Source of the DNA: Prosthecobacter gellanilyticus
GTDB taxonomy: Bacteria; Verrucomicrobiota; Verrucomicrobiia; Verrucomicrobiales; Verrucomicrobiaceae
Reading direction: 5' to 3'
Length of the DNA stretch: 64,000 nt
Assembly (NCBI RefSeq): GCF_007992435.1
Contig: NZ_BKAG01000009.1
Coordinates: 124,001 to 188,000 of the forward strand
Below, piece after piece: positions 53,009-60,530 of this stretch. The notes beneath the pieces were generated by a model. It was given only the letters and a program-made list of their open reading frames with translations. It made no database searches and was not told the origin of the DNA. The first letter of the stretch is position 1. Each line of letters begins with the position of its first letter. A program made the translations under genes and the position numbers.

Positions 53009-54877
53009 ATGATTCCTAACGATTATCGCTCCCTGCACTGCAACGCCATCCGCGCCGAACACATCGGCCAGAACGTCACGCTGAGTGGCTGGGTGAATTC
53101 GGCCCGTGACCACGGGGGGGTGATCTTTGTGGACCTGCGCGACCGCGAGGGCCTGACGCAGGTGGTTTTCCGCCCGGAAGAGAATGCGGATGTGGCGACG
53201 GCGAGTCATGAGCTGCGTGATGAGGATGTGATCCAGGTCACGGGCCGCGTGGAGAAGCGCCTGACGGGTACGGAAAACACCAAGCTCGGCACGGGCGAGG
53301 TGGAGGTGGTGTGCACGGTGCTGAAGGTGCTGAACAAGTCTGACGTGCTGCCTTTCCACCTGGACCGCGAGCTTTCCAACGAGGACATGCGGATGAAGTA
53401 TCGCTACCTTGATCTGCGCCGCGAGCGCATGAACAAGAACATCCGCCAGCGTCACAAAATCACGACGGCGGCGCGCAACTATCTGGATGGAGAGGGCTTC
53501 ATCGAGGTGGAGACGCCGATCCTCTCGAACCCGACGCCGGAAGGGGCGCGTGACTTCCTGGTGCCGGCGCGTCTGAGCCCGAGCAAGTTCTTTGCGCTGC
53601 CGCAGGCGCCGCAGCAGTACAAGCAGCTGCTGATGGTGGCGGGTCTGGAGCGCTACTTCCAGATCGCCCGCTGCTTCCGTGACGAGGACCTGCGCGCGGA
53701 CCGCCAGCCGGAGTTCACGCAGATCGACATCGAGGCGAGCTTCATCCAGCAGAATGACATCATCAACCTGGTGGAAGGCCTACTCAAAAGCATGTTCAAG
53801 GCCGGACAGGGCGTGGACATTCCGCTGCCTTTCCAGCGCATGACCTATCAGGAGGCGATGGACCGCTATGGTGTGGACAAGCCTGACACGCGCTATGGCA
53901 ACGAGATCGTGGACATGGCGGATGTGTTTGCTGCCAGCGGCTTCAAGATTTTCCGCACGACGCTGGAGAACGGCGGTGTGGTGCGCGCGATCAATGCGAA
54001 GGGTTTTGCCGGCATTACGACGGGTCAGATGATCCGCCTGAATGAGCTGGCGATCCAAGCTGGCATGAAGGTGAAGCAGCTGGCTTTCATCAAGGTGGAG
54101 CGCAACGCGGAAGGTGTGCTGGAGTACAAGAGCCCGCTGTGGAAGTTCTTTGGCGAAGAGGAGCAGAAGGCGCTGATCGCGAAGCTGGGTGTGGAGGAGA
54201 ACGACATTGTCTTCTTCTATGCAGGCTCGTGGGATGATGCGTGCAACATCCTGGGCAAGGTGCGCACGGAGATCGCCACGATGATGGATCTGACGAAGGA
54301 CAGCACGGCGCTGAACTTCCTGTGGGTGGTGGATTTCCCGCTGCTGGCGTATAGCCCTGAAGACCAGAGCTGGGTGGCGGTGCATCATCCGTTCACGCGT
54401 CCGAAAGCGGAAGACGTGCCGCTGCTGGATGCCGGTGAGTACGGCAAGGTGCGCGCTGAGGCGTATGACGTGGTGCTGAACGGCTATGAGCTGGGTGGTG
54501 GATCCATCCGAATCCATGAGAGCGACCTGCAGGCGAAGATGTTTGGCGTGCTGGGCGTGTCTCCTGAAGAGCAGCAGATCAAGTTCCGCCACATCCTGGA
54601 AGCCTTCAAGTTTGGCGCGCCTCCGCACGGTGGTCTGGCGCTGGGCCTGGACCGCATCGCGATGCTGGTGGCTGGTGAGAACAGCATCCGCGAGGTCATC
54701 GCCTTCCCGAAGAATAACAAAGCCTGTGACCTGATGACGGACTCGCCGACGAACGTGGAGTTCAAGCAGCTCCGCGAGCTGTATGTGCAGAGCACGTGGA
54801 AGGAAAAGAAGAAGGAGGACGCGGCTCCGGCGGCGGCTTCTGCTGCTTCGGTGGATCCAATTCCGACGGGGCCTTGA
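53009..54877 (+). CDS. aspS: Aspartyl-tRNA synthetase AspS (622 aa)
   Basis: A class IIb synthetase that charges aspartate onto tRNA(Asp). The N-terminal OB-fold anticodon domain contains GWVNSARDHGGVIFVDLRDR. Motif 2 is ARCFRDEDLRADRQPEFTQI, and the bacterial insertion domain lies at about 290-430. Motif 3 is GGLALGLDRIAML. Length agrees with the bacterial type. ATG 53009 is preferred to the one 12 codons upstream. Whether it also makes Asp-tRNA(Asn) cannot be decided. A short Ala/Lys/Glu-rich tail ends in the first unit of a tandem heptamer repeat. It shares the tRNA(Asp) target with GluQ at 25 kb. Confidence 0.97.
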   Translation: MIPNDYRSLHCNAIRAEHIGQNVTLSGWVNSARDHGGVIFVDLRDREGLTQVVFRPEENADVATASHELRDEDVIQVTGRVEKRLTGTENTKLGTGEVEVVCTVLKVLNKSDVLPFHLDRELSNEDMRMKYRYLDLRRERMNKNIRQRHKITTAARNYLDGEGFIEVETPILSNPTPEGARDFLVPARLSPSKFFALPQAPQQYKQLLMVAGLERYFQIARCFRDEDLRADRQPEFTQIDIEASFIQQNDIINLVEGLLKSMFKAGQGVDIPLPFQRMTYQEAMDRYGVDKPDTRYGNEIVDMADVFAASGFKIFRTTLENGGVVRAINAKGFAGITTGQMIRLNELAIQAGMKVKQLAFIKVERNAEGVLEYKSPLWKFFGEEEQKALIAKLGVEENDIVFFYAGSWDDACNILGKVRTEIATMMDLTKDSTALNFLWVVDFPLLAYSPEDQSWVAVHHPFTRPKAEDVPLLDAGEYGKVRAEAYDVVLNGYELGGGSIRIHESDLQAKMFGVLGVSPEEQQIKFRHILEAFKFGAPPHGGLALGLDRIAMLVAGENSIREVIAFPKNNKACDLMTDSPTNVEFKQLRELYVQSTWKEKKKEDAAPAAASAASVDPIPTGP

Positions 54878-54944
54878 TCGGTGATCGGTGATCGGTGATC
54901 GGTGATCGGTGATCGGTGATCGGTGATCGGTGATCGGTGATCGG
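54875..54944. repeat. Ten perfect tandem copies of TGATCGG starting at the aspS stop codon
   Basis: The first unit supplies the TGA stop of aspS (54875-54877). The ten units are identical and run for 70 bp. Confidence 0.95.
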
Positions 54945-54972
54945 TGGGCCTAACGAAATGTTTTTAATGGAG

Positions 54973-55008
54973 GCGGCGCGTGATGGATGTCATGCGCCGC
55001 TTTTTTTT
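54973..55008 (+). terminator. Intrinsic terminator of aspS
   Basis: An 11-bp stem (GCGGCGCGTGA / TCATGCGCCGC, one wobble pair, 6-nt loop) is followed by eight T residues (55001-55008). Confidence 0.92.
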
Positions 55009-55097
55009 GTGGGGTTCTTTAACCACGAAGCGGTACAAAGGGTTCCAAGGCATGAGGCGCGTGGTTGAATGAGATGATGTGGCTGGCTTGAGATACG

Positions 55098-55205
55098 GGA
55101 CCCCGTTGGGGTCCGGACAAATGGGTATCGTGGACCGGTGGTCCCAGGGTAGGTTCGCTAAAGCTCACCAACCCTGGGCTATATTCCGGAAGCCCTTTGG
55201 GCTTC
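55098..55205. repeat. Structured intergenic element with three hairpins
   Basis: The hairpins are GGACCCC-GTT-GGGGTCC (55098-55114), CCCAGGGT...ACCCTGGG (55143-55178) and GAAGCCC-TTT-GGGCTTC (55189-55205). The layout resembles dispersed structured repeats I recall from Planctomycetota and Verrucomicrobiota. It could be a non-coding RNA or a mobile palindromic element. The rest of the 55009-55342 gap shows nothing recognisable. Confidence 0.6.
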
Positions 55206-55342
55206 AAGACAGGAGGGACCGAGGCTATCAAACAACCTCAGGGAGATGAGTGTACCACATGCTTTGATAAGCCGTTAGCGGGGCATGGACATCAGTGACT
55301 ATCAGTGGTTAGCCGATCTGGTTGCTTGGCATGGTTTGGCCA

Positions 55343-55385
55343 AACAACCGCCAACCATCGTCAACTACTGCCAACAACCGCAAAC
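55343..55385 (+). repeat. 43-bp module of 10-bp-period repeats (family B, copy 3)
   Basis: Units AACAACCGCC, AACCATCGTC, AACTACTGCC and AACAACCGCA are followed by AAC. It matches copies 1 and 2 near 18 kb in unit number and length. It ends 5 bp from the stop of the MFS gene. Confidence 0.85.
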
Positions 55386-55390
55386 GGATT

Positions 55391-56686
55391 TCACTCCGCA
55401 GGCTGGTCGACTTTGCCGGGCTCGTCTTTTTCGAGGGGGAGCAACATGGACACTAGGGCGGCGGGGATGAAGAGGAAGCCGGCGTAGAGGAGGGCGGTGC
55501 GGAAGTCGCCGACTTCCTTGTCGACCTTCACGTAGATGCCGAAGTAGACGGTGCCGGCGGCGGCGACGATGCGGCCGATATTATAGCAGAAGCCGGAGCC
55601 GGTGGTGCGCAGGAGCACGGGGAAGAGGGGCGGCAGGCACATGGTGAAGAGGCCAAACACGCCCTGGCAGGCGCCGATGACGGCGAATTGAAGCTTGGTG
55701 GTCTCCCAATCCCAAGGGCGTGAGAAGGAGATGTACATGATGCCGAAGTAGGCGAGCATCATGAGCACGATGGCTTTGCGATAGCCCATGAGCTTCGCGA
55801 GGGCGCCGGCGATGTAGTTGCCGATGAGGCTGCCGAGCATGATCCACAAGAGGGCGGTGACGATGGCGCTGTCTTTGCCCTCTTTGGAGAGCGAGGAGAT
55901 CTCGGGCAGGCTGAGGACGTGCTTTTGCTGCCAGAAGAGGAAGGTCCAGTGGGCGGTGAGGGAGACGGCGCAGATGATGAGCACTCGCCACGTGGTGCTG
56001 CGGACTTCGGGGCCGAAGAGATCACTGATGCGGGGCACGGGCTGGCCTTCGCGGGCTTTTTCCCACTCATCGGTTTCAGGGACGGCCTTGCGGATCCAGA
56101 GGGTGATGAAGGCTGGCAGCACGCCGATGAGGAAGATGTAGCGCGGCTCGCGGCCGGCGAGCATGAAGCCCGCGAAGCAGGCGAGCAGCACGCCGCAGTT
56201 CACGGCGGACTGGAGGGTGGCGGCGATCCATGGGCGCCACTTTTTAGGCCAGGTTTCTGAGAGCAGGGAAGCGCCGACGGCCCACTCGCCACCGATGCCG
56301 AGGGCGGCGAGGAAGCGGAAGATCATGAGGTGCCACCAGGTCTGCGCAAAGAAAGAGAGGCCGGTGAAGCAGGCGTAGGTGAGGATGGTGAGGGTGAGCG
56401 TGCGGCTGCGGCCCAGGAGATCTCCCACACGGCCGAAGAAGGCGCCGCCGAGTGCCCAGCCGACGAGGAAGGCGGCCTGGATGATGGAGCCGTGCTGGCC
56501 GACGGCGGGATCGCTCTCCGGCAGGGCCATGAGCTGGGCCACGAAGGCGGTGGCCACCAGGGTGTAGAGATGCATGTCCAGGCCATCAAACAGCCAGCCG
56601 AGCCAGGCGGCGATGCCGGAGCGGACTTGGTGGGGCGAGAGATCGCGCAGGCGTGTGATGTCTGGGGTCGGGGCAGGGCTGCTCAT
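55391..56686 (-). CDS. Major facilitator superfamily transporter (431 aa)
   Basis: Twelve hydrophobic segments are visible. The N-terminal half begins with AAWLGWLFDGLDMHLYTLVA, an Asp-containing first helix typical of the AAHS/sialate-type MFS group. GRVGDLLGRSRTLTLTILTY is the loop 2-3 signature, and RFLAALGIGGEWAVGASLLS is the fifth-helix motif. These suggest proton symport of an organic acid or sugar acid; the substrate is not known. The frame runs on to 56779 but ATG 56686 suits the family start. It is transcribed alone, with a family B repeat at its end. Confidence 0.9.
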   Translation of the reverse strand: MSSPAPTPDITRLRDLSPHQVRSGIAAWLGWLFDGLDMHLYTLVATAFVAQLMALPESDPAVGQHGSIIQAAFLVGWALGGAFFGRVGDLLGRSRTLTLTILTYACFTGLSFFAQTWWHLMIFRFLAALGIGGEWAVGASLLSETWPKKWRPWIAATLQSAVNCGVLLACFAGFMLAGREPRYIFLIGVLPAFITLWIRKAVPETDEWEKAREGQPVPRISDLFGPEVRSTTWRVLIICAVSLTAHWTFLFWQQKHVLSLPEISSLSKEGKDSAIVTALLWIMLGSLIGNYIAGALAKLMGYRKAIVLMMLAYFGIMYISFSRPWDWETTKLQFAVIGACQGVFGLFTMCLPPLFPVLLRTTGSGFCYNIGRIVAAAGTVYFGIYVKVDKEVGDFRTALLYAGFLFIPAALVSMLLPLEKDEPGKVDQPAE

Positions 56687-56864
56687 GGGAGGGCGCGAGA
56701 TTGGGACAAGCTGGGGTGGTTTGGCAAGTGCTGAGAATACATCTGAGAAAGGGGCTGCTTTCTCAATCCGGCGAGACATTAGGGCAGGCTTTCAAGGAAT
56801 GTGTCAGCCTCATTCAACGCTCCTATAGACAACGGGGTCTGTGTCGGCTACAAACCGCGCCTTC

Positions 56865-57584
56865 ATGGTTCTGAATTCACGCTTTCATCCCCTTTTCCTT
56901 GCTGCCGCGCTCTGGCTGACTGCCATGGTGGGGGCACAGGCGCAGTGGCTGATTTATGAGCTGACCTTCACGCCGGAGAAGGATTCGGTGAACTTCAGCA
57001 GTTATAAGAGCGCCTACCTTGTGGCTCCGGCCAATGGTGGTGCGGCGACGATGGTGCTGACCACGGATGATGGCGGTCGCTATTTCGCCGTGGCGGACAG
57101 TGGTGCGAAGTTTTTCCTGGCGGCGAATGCCACGCAGAGGAAGGCAGCTTTCTCCGCGCTGGCGATTTCTGGCAATGCGCAGGCTCTTTACACAGCCTCT
57201 GGAAATCTGAACCGCTCGCTGCTGCTGGATGTGGCAGAGACCGGTGGGCAAAAGGTGCTGCGTGTGGCCGAGACGCTGCATGGTCGCCTGATGGCCGCAG
57301 ATGATGAATCTGACAAAGGACCTGCCAGTGATGGATCGATCGGCATGATCGGCAGCGCGGTGATCAAAGGCACGCTGCGTGAGGATCTGACAAGCATCGC
57401 GACGCGGCATTTTACCTCGCAGACTCTGGCTGTGTCCTATGTGGTGGAGCTTCTGGAAAAGTATGGTTATGCGCCGGATGAAGGTTCCGCGCCCATGAAG
57501 CTCGAGGTCGAGACCATCCAGGAAGATGGGTCGATCATCGACGCCAGTCTTTTCCCGCCTGAGGCACTGCCGAAGGCTCCGTGA
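56865..57584 (+). CDS. Exported hypothetical protein upstream of a GspE-type ATPase (239 aa)
   Basis: A signal peptide follows ATG 56865 (MVLNSRFHPLFLAAALWLTA). The mature part is mostly beta-strand with Gly/Ala/Thr-rich turns, for example YVVELLEKYGYAPDEG near the end. No family is recognised. A GTG at 56841 could add eight residues. It ends 7 bp before the GspE/PilB gene, so the two are very likely co-transcribed. That suggests a role in the same secretion or pilus system, though this rests on position only. Confidence 0.65.
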   Translation: MVLNSRFHPLFLAAALWLTAMVGAQAQWLIYELTFTPEKDSVNFSSYKSAYLVAPANGGAATMVLTTDDGGRYFAVADSGAKFFLAANATQRKAAFSALAISGNAQALYTASGNLNRSLLLDVAETGGQKVLRVAETLHGRLMAADDESDKGPASDGSIGMIGSAVIKGTLREDLTSIATRHFTSQTLAVSYVVELLEKYGYAPDEGSAPMKLEVETIQEDGSIIDASLFPPEALPKAP

Positions 57585-57591
57585 ACCCGCG

Positions 57592-59304
57592 ATGAAAAAC
57601 ATCCGCCAAGCTATTGTCCAGTGTCTGGAATCCTCCGGCGGCGCAGGTATTCCGCTGCCCTCAGCCACGCCGAGCTCATCCGTGGTGAGCCAGTTGCTGG
57701 ACCTGGGCAGCATTGATGAGGAGAGCTTTCTTTCGCAGCTCGCCGTGCGCATGGGCATGGGCTTTGTGTCCAATCCGATCCCGGATTCCGCTGATGCCCC
57801 GGAGATGAAGCGCCTGCTGCCACCGCGAGTGGCTTTGCGGCATCGTTTGTTGCCGCTCAAGATCCTTCAAGAAGAGGGCTCAGAGACGAAGAAGCTGCTG
57901 GTGGCCGGGTATGATCCTTTTGATCTCATCGCCCATCAGGCGATCGCCCGCGAGGTGGATGCGCCCGTGCGCATGGAGATCGCTCCGCGCAAGCGTCTGC
58001 TGAATGCCATGCGTGACTTTTATGGTGTTGGCGCGGACACCTTTGAAGAGCTGTTAAAAGGTCGTGATGTCGATGGTGCCGACCTGGAGCAGCGAGATGA
58101 GGCGAACATCATCGATGCCGATGACGAAGAAGCCTCCGTGGTGAAGTTTGTGAACACGGTGATTCGTGAGGCGCTGGAACAGCACGCGACGGATATTCAC
58201 GTGGAGCCGATGGAGGACAAACTGCGCATGCGCTACCGCATCGACGGTCGTCTGCGTGAGGTGCCTGTGCCGGAGAACATCAAGCAGCTCCAGCAGTCCG
58301 TGATCGCTCGTCTGAAGGTGATGGCGAAGCTCGACATCGCCGAGCGCCGGCTTCCTCAAGATGGTCGTATCAACCTGCAGATCGCGGGGCAGTTCATCGA
58401 CGTCCGTGTCGCGACGATCCCGAGTGTGGAAGGTGAGAGCGTGAGCCTTCGTTTGCTCGGCCAGGAGAAGTTCAATCTCGACAAGCTCCGCATTGAGCCA
58501 GATCTGCGCAGCGAGGTGGAGGCCCTGCTGAAGAAGCCGAACGGCATCATCCTCGTCACCGGTCCCACGGGTTCCGGTAAATCGACGACGCTTTATACTT
58601 TCCTCAGCCAGCTGAATACCGAGCACCGGCGCATTGTGACCATCGAGGATCCGGTGGAAAACAAGCTGCCGGGCGTGGTTCAAATCGCAGTTAGGCCGGA
58701 GATCAATCTGAGTTTCGCCACGGGTTTGCGCTCCATTCTCCGTGGTGACCCGAACGTCGTGATGATCGGGGAAATGCGAGATCTGGAGACGGCGGAAATC
58801 GCCATTCGAGCCGCGCTGACCGGTCACTTGGTGTTCAGCACGCTGCACACGAATGATGCGCTCGGCGGCATTATGCGTCTGATCGACATGGGCGTGGAGC
58901 CTTTCCTGGTTTCCAGCTCCGTGCGTGCCTTCATCGCCCAGCGCCTCGTGCGTGTGCTTTGCAATGAATGCCGTGAGCGTGATACCGATGCTGAAACACG
59001 TCTGCGCGAGCTGCAATACACCCAGCCGCTGGGGCTGCACATCGTCTACCGTGCCAAGGAAGGCGGCTGCGAAGCCTGCCGTCACACAGGTTATCGCGGA
59101 CGTATGTCCATCTATGAATTGGTGCGCCTCACTCCGCCGATGGGCGAGCTCATCACGCATAAAGCCAGCAGCGCGCAGCTTTATCAGCAAGCGTATAAAG
59201 ATGGCTACCGCCCCATGCGAGAATATGGGGTGCGCAAGATCCTGGCGGGCCTCACCTCCATTGATGAAGTCATCAGCGTGACGGTGGCGGAGTCAGAGCA
59301 GTGA
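57592..59304 (+). CDS. GspE/PilB-type secretion or type IV pilus assembly ATPase (570 aa)
   Basis: A hexameric cytoplasmic ATPase that powers type II secretion or pilus extension. The N-terminal domain (about 1-140) is MshE/GspE-N-like. The Walker A motif is at about 324-332 (GPTGSGKST). Before it lies TDIHVEPMEDKLRMRYRIDG, and after it the Asp box (TIEDPVE) and Walker B (VVMIGEMRDLETA). The zinc site is C457-x2-C460...C493-x2-C496. GspE and PilB cannot be told apart with certainty from sequence alone. No other gsp or pil genes are nearby, so the remaining machinery is elsewhere. Confidence 0.93.
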   Translation: MKNIRQAIVQCLESSGGAGIPLPSATPSSSVVSQLLDLGSIDEESFLSQLAVRMGMGFVSNPIPDSADAPEMKRLLPPRVALRHRLLPLKILQEEGSETKKLLVAGYDPFDLIAHQAIAREVDAPVRMEIAPRKRLLNAMRDFYGVGADTFEELLKGRDVDGADLEQRDEANIIDADDEEASVVKFVNTVIREALEQHATDIHVEPMEDKLRMRYRIDGRLREVPVPENIKQLQQSVIARLKVMAKLDIAERRLPQDGRINLQIAGQFIDVRVATIPSVEGESVSLRLLGQEKFNLDKLRIEPDLRSEVEALLKKPNGIILVTGPTGSGKSTTLYTFLSQLNTEHRRIVTIEDPVENKLPGVVQIAVRPEINLSFATGLRSILRGDPNVVMIGEMRDLETAEIAIRAALTGHLVFSTLHTNDALGGIMRLIDMGVEPFLVSSSVRAFIAQRLVRVLCNECRERDTDAETRLRELQYTQPLGLHIVYRAKEGGCEACRHTGYRGRMSIYELVRLTPPMGELITHKASSAQLYQQAYKDGYRPMREYGVRKILAGLTSIDEVISVTVAESEQ

Positions 59305-59353
59305 TTTGATGAAGGTTTCCCGCTCGCGGGACGAGAAGGAGAAGAATTGGAAT

Positions 59354-59420
59354 GTTTGCTTGGTGTGTGTGCTGCCAAGCGCAAACATCCCCGCGCACCA
59401 TTGAAGGCACTGCGGGGATG
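59354..59420 (+). terminator. Two hairpins after the GspE/PilB gene
   Basis: GTTTGCTTGG (59354-59363) pairs with CCAAGCGCAAAC (59374-59385, one bulge), and CATCCCCGC (59386-59394) with GCGGGGATG (59412-59420). A weak T-rich stretch follows. They lie between convergent genes. Confidence 0.45.
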
Positions 59421-59498
59421 TGACTGTCTTTAACCACACAACTCGACTGAAGGAACCATCAGCCCGAGAAATTGTTTGCTTGTTTGTATTGCCGTTGG

Positions 59499-60248
59499 TT
59501 AGGCCGCGCGGGCTTTGCCACGAGTCTTTTTGGCGACTTCCAGCGGCTTCGGCTGCAGGGTTGGGCGGAAGGCTTCGCCAAAGAGATACTGGCGGGCGCT
59601 TTCCACCTGGCCGAGCACGCGGGCGTGCCACTTGGTGAAGTCTTTGCCGAGAGATTCCTGGAGTTCGGCATCCAGGAGGACATCGGAGAGCTCGAGATGG
59701 CGGGCGTGCAGTTCGTGCTCGACCTGGAACCCCACTTCGGGAATGTGGAGCTCCACGGCTTCGAACATGTCCATGACACGCGCGGCGTAGCTGCTGTCCC
59801 AGACCTTGTCGTCGTCCTCATAGCTGCTCGTGATGAGGTGGGCGATGAGGTACTCGGCGTGGTCGGAGTAGATTTCGGCGGACTCGATCACGGAGTCAAA
59901 GCTCTCGCTTTCACTCGTGACGGGCAGCACGACGGAGAGGCTCACGCCTGCTTCCTCGAGCACCACGTCGAGGCCGTGGTTGGAGTAAAATTTGCCGAAG
60001 AAGTCCCCCTGGCCAGTAGTTACCTCGAGGACAGTGATCGGACTCTCATCCAGCATTTCCAAGAAGGAGCGCGGGGTAAGACGGCTGGCATCGAGGAGGG
60101 TCTCGACGTCTTCGCAGTCGGTTTCCTCCACCAGGGTCTTGAGCTGGTGGTGGACGCCAAAGCGATTGAGGTAATGGCTGAAGCAGCGGGCAAGAGTGCT
60201 CTTGCCCGTTGAAGGGTAGTCATTCAGGAGGAGGATGAGCTTCTTCAT
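59499..60248 (-). CDS. P-loop NTPase resembling StbB/ParA-like nucleotide-binding proteins (249 aa)
   Basis: The N-terminus KKLILLLNDYPSTGKSTLAR has a Walker A loop (GKST, 15-18) preceded by a beta strand. Strands at about 70-77 (SPITVLEVTTG) and 101-112 (VSLSVVLPVTSES) fit a ParA/MinD-type or StbB-like fold. The deviant Lys of ParA proteins is not evident. An acidic helical region and a basic C-terminus (VAKKTRGKARAA) follow. The basic tail may bind DNA or a membrane. No plasmid-stability partner is near. It is divergent from the ABC permease gene across an A+T-rich gap. Confidence 0.75.
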   Translation of the reverse strand: MKKLILLLNDYPSTGKSTLARCFSHYLNRFGVHHQLKTLVEETDCEDVETLLDASRLTPRSFLEMLDESPITVLEVTTGQGDFFGKFYSNHGLDVVLEEAGVSLSVVLPVTSESESFDSVIESAEIYSDHAEYLIAHLITSSYEDDDKVWDSSYAARVMDMFEAVELHIPEVGFQVEHELHARHLELSDVLLDAELQESLGKDFTKWHARVLGQVESARQYLFGEAFRPTLQPKPLEVAKKTRGKARAA

Positions 60249-60350
60249 AATCGTGGTTCGAATTTATTTCGAATTTCACGAATATTTTATAAATTATAGT
60301 TAATATAGCAAGAATAAATTTCACAAACCTGAAATTTTTAGAATATTTGA
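60249..60350. promoter_or_regulatory. A+T-rich divergent promoter region
   Basis: About 100 bp of strongly A+T-rich DNA separates the P-loop gene from the permease gene. It includes the close repeat TCGAATTT-AT-TTCGAATTT. Its composition contrasts sharply with the surroundings and suits divergent promoters. No single promoter can be fixed. The further DNA to 60530 shows nothing recognisable. Confidence 0.5.
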
Positions 60351-60530
60351 ATGTTTGGGCTTGGCCCGGACGCTCTCCCCAGGGCCTCCAAGAGTGGAAC
60401 GGACGGAAGTGAGCGGATGCTCGTCCCGGGCTGCGTGTGGGAAAGAGCCGCCATCGCGCGCCTCATCACCCGAACGTGGAAAAACCAGCCTCTTGAGCGC
60501 CTGCCAATGCTCGCCAGCGTATGCCACTCG

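Noticed and set aside
51617-54944. CRISPR array
   Set aside because: The arrays are 7-11 bp tandem units without spacers, and no cas genes are present.
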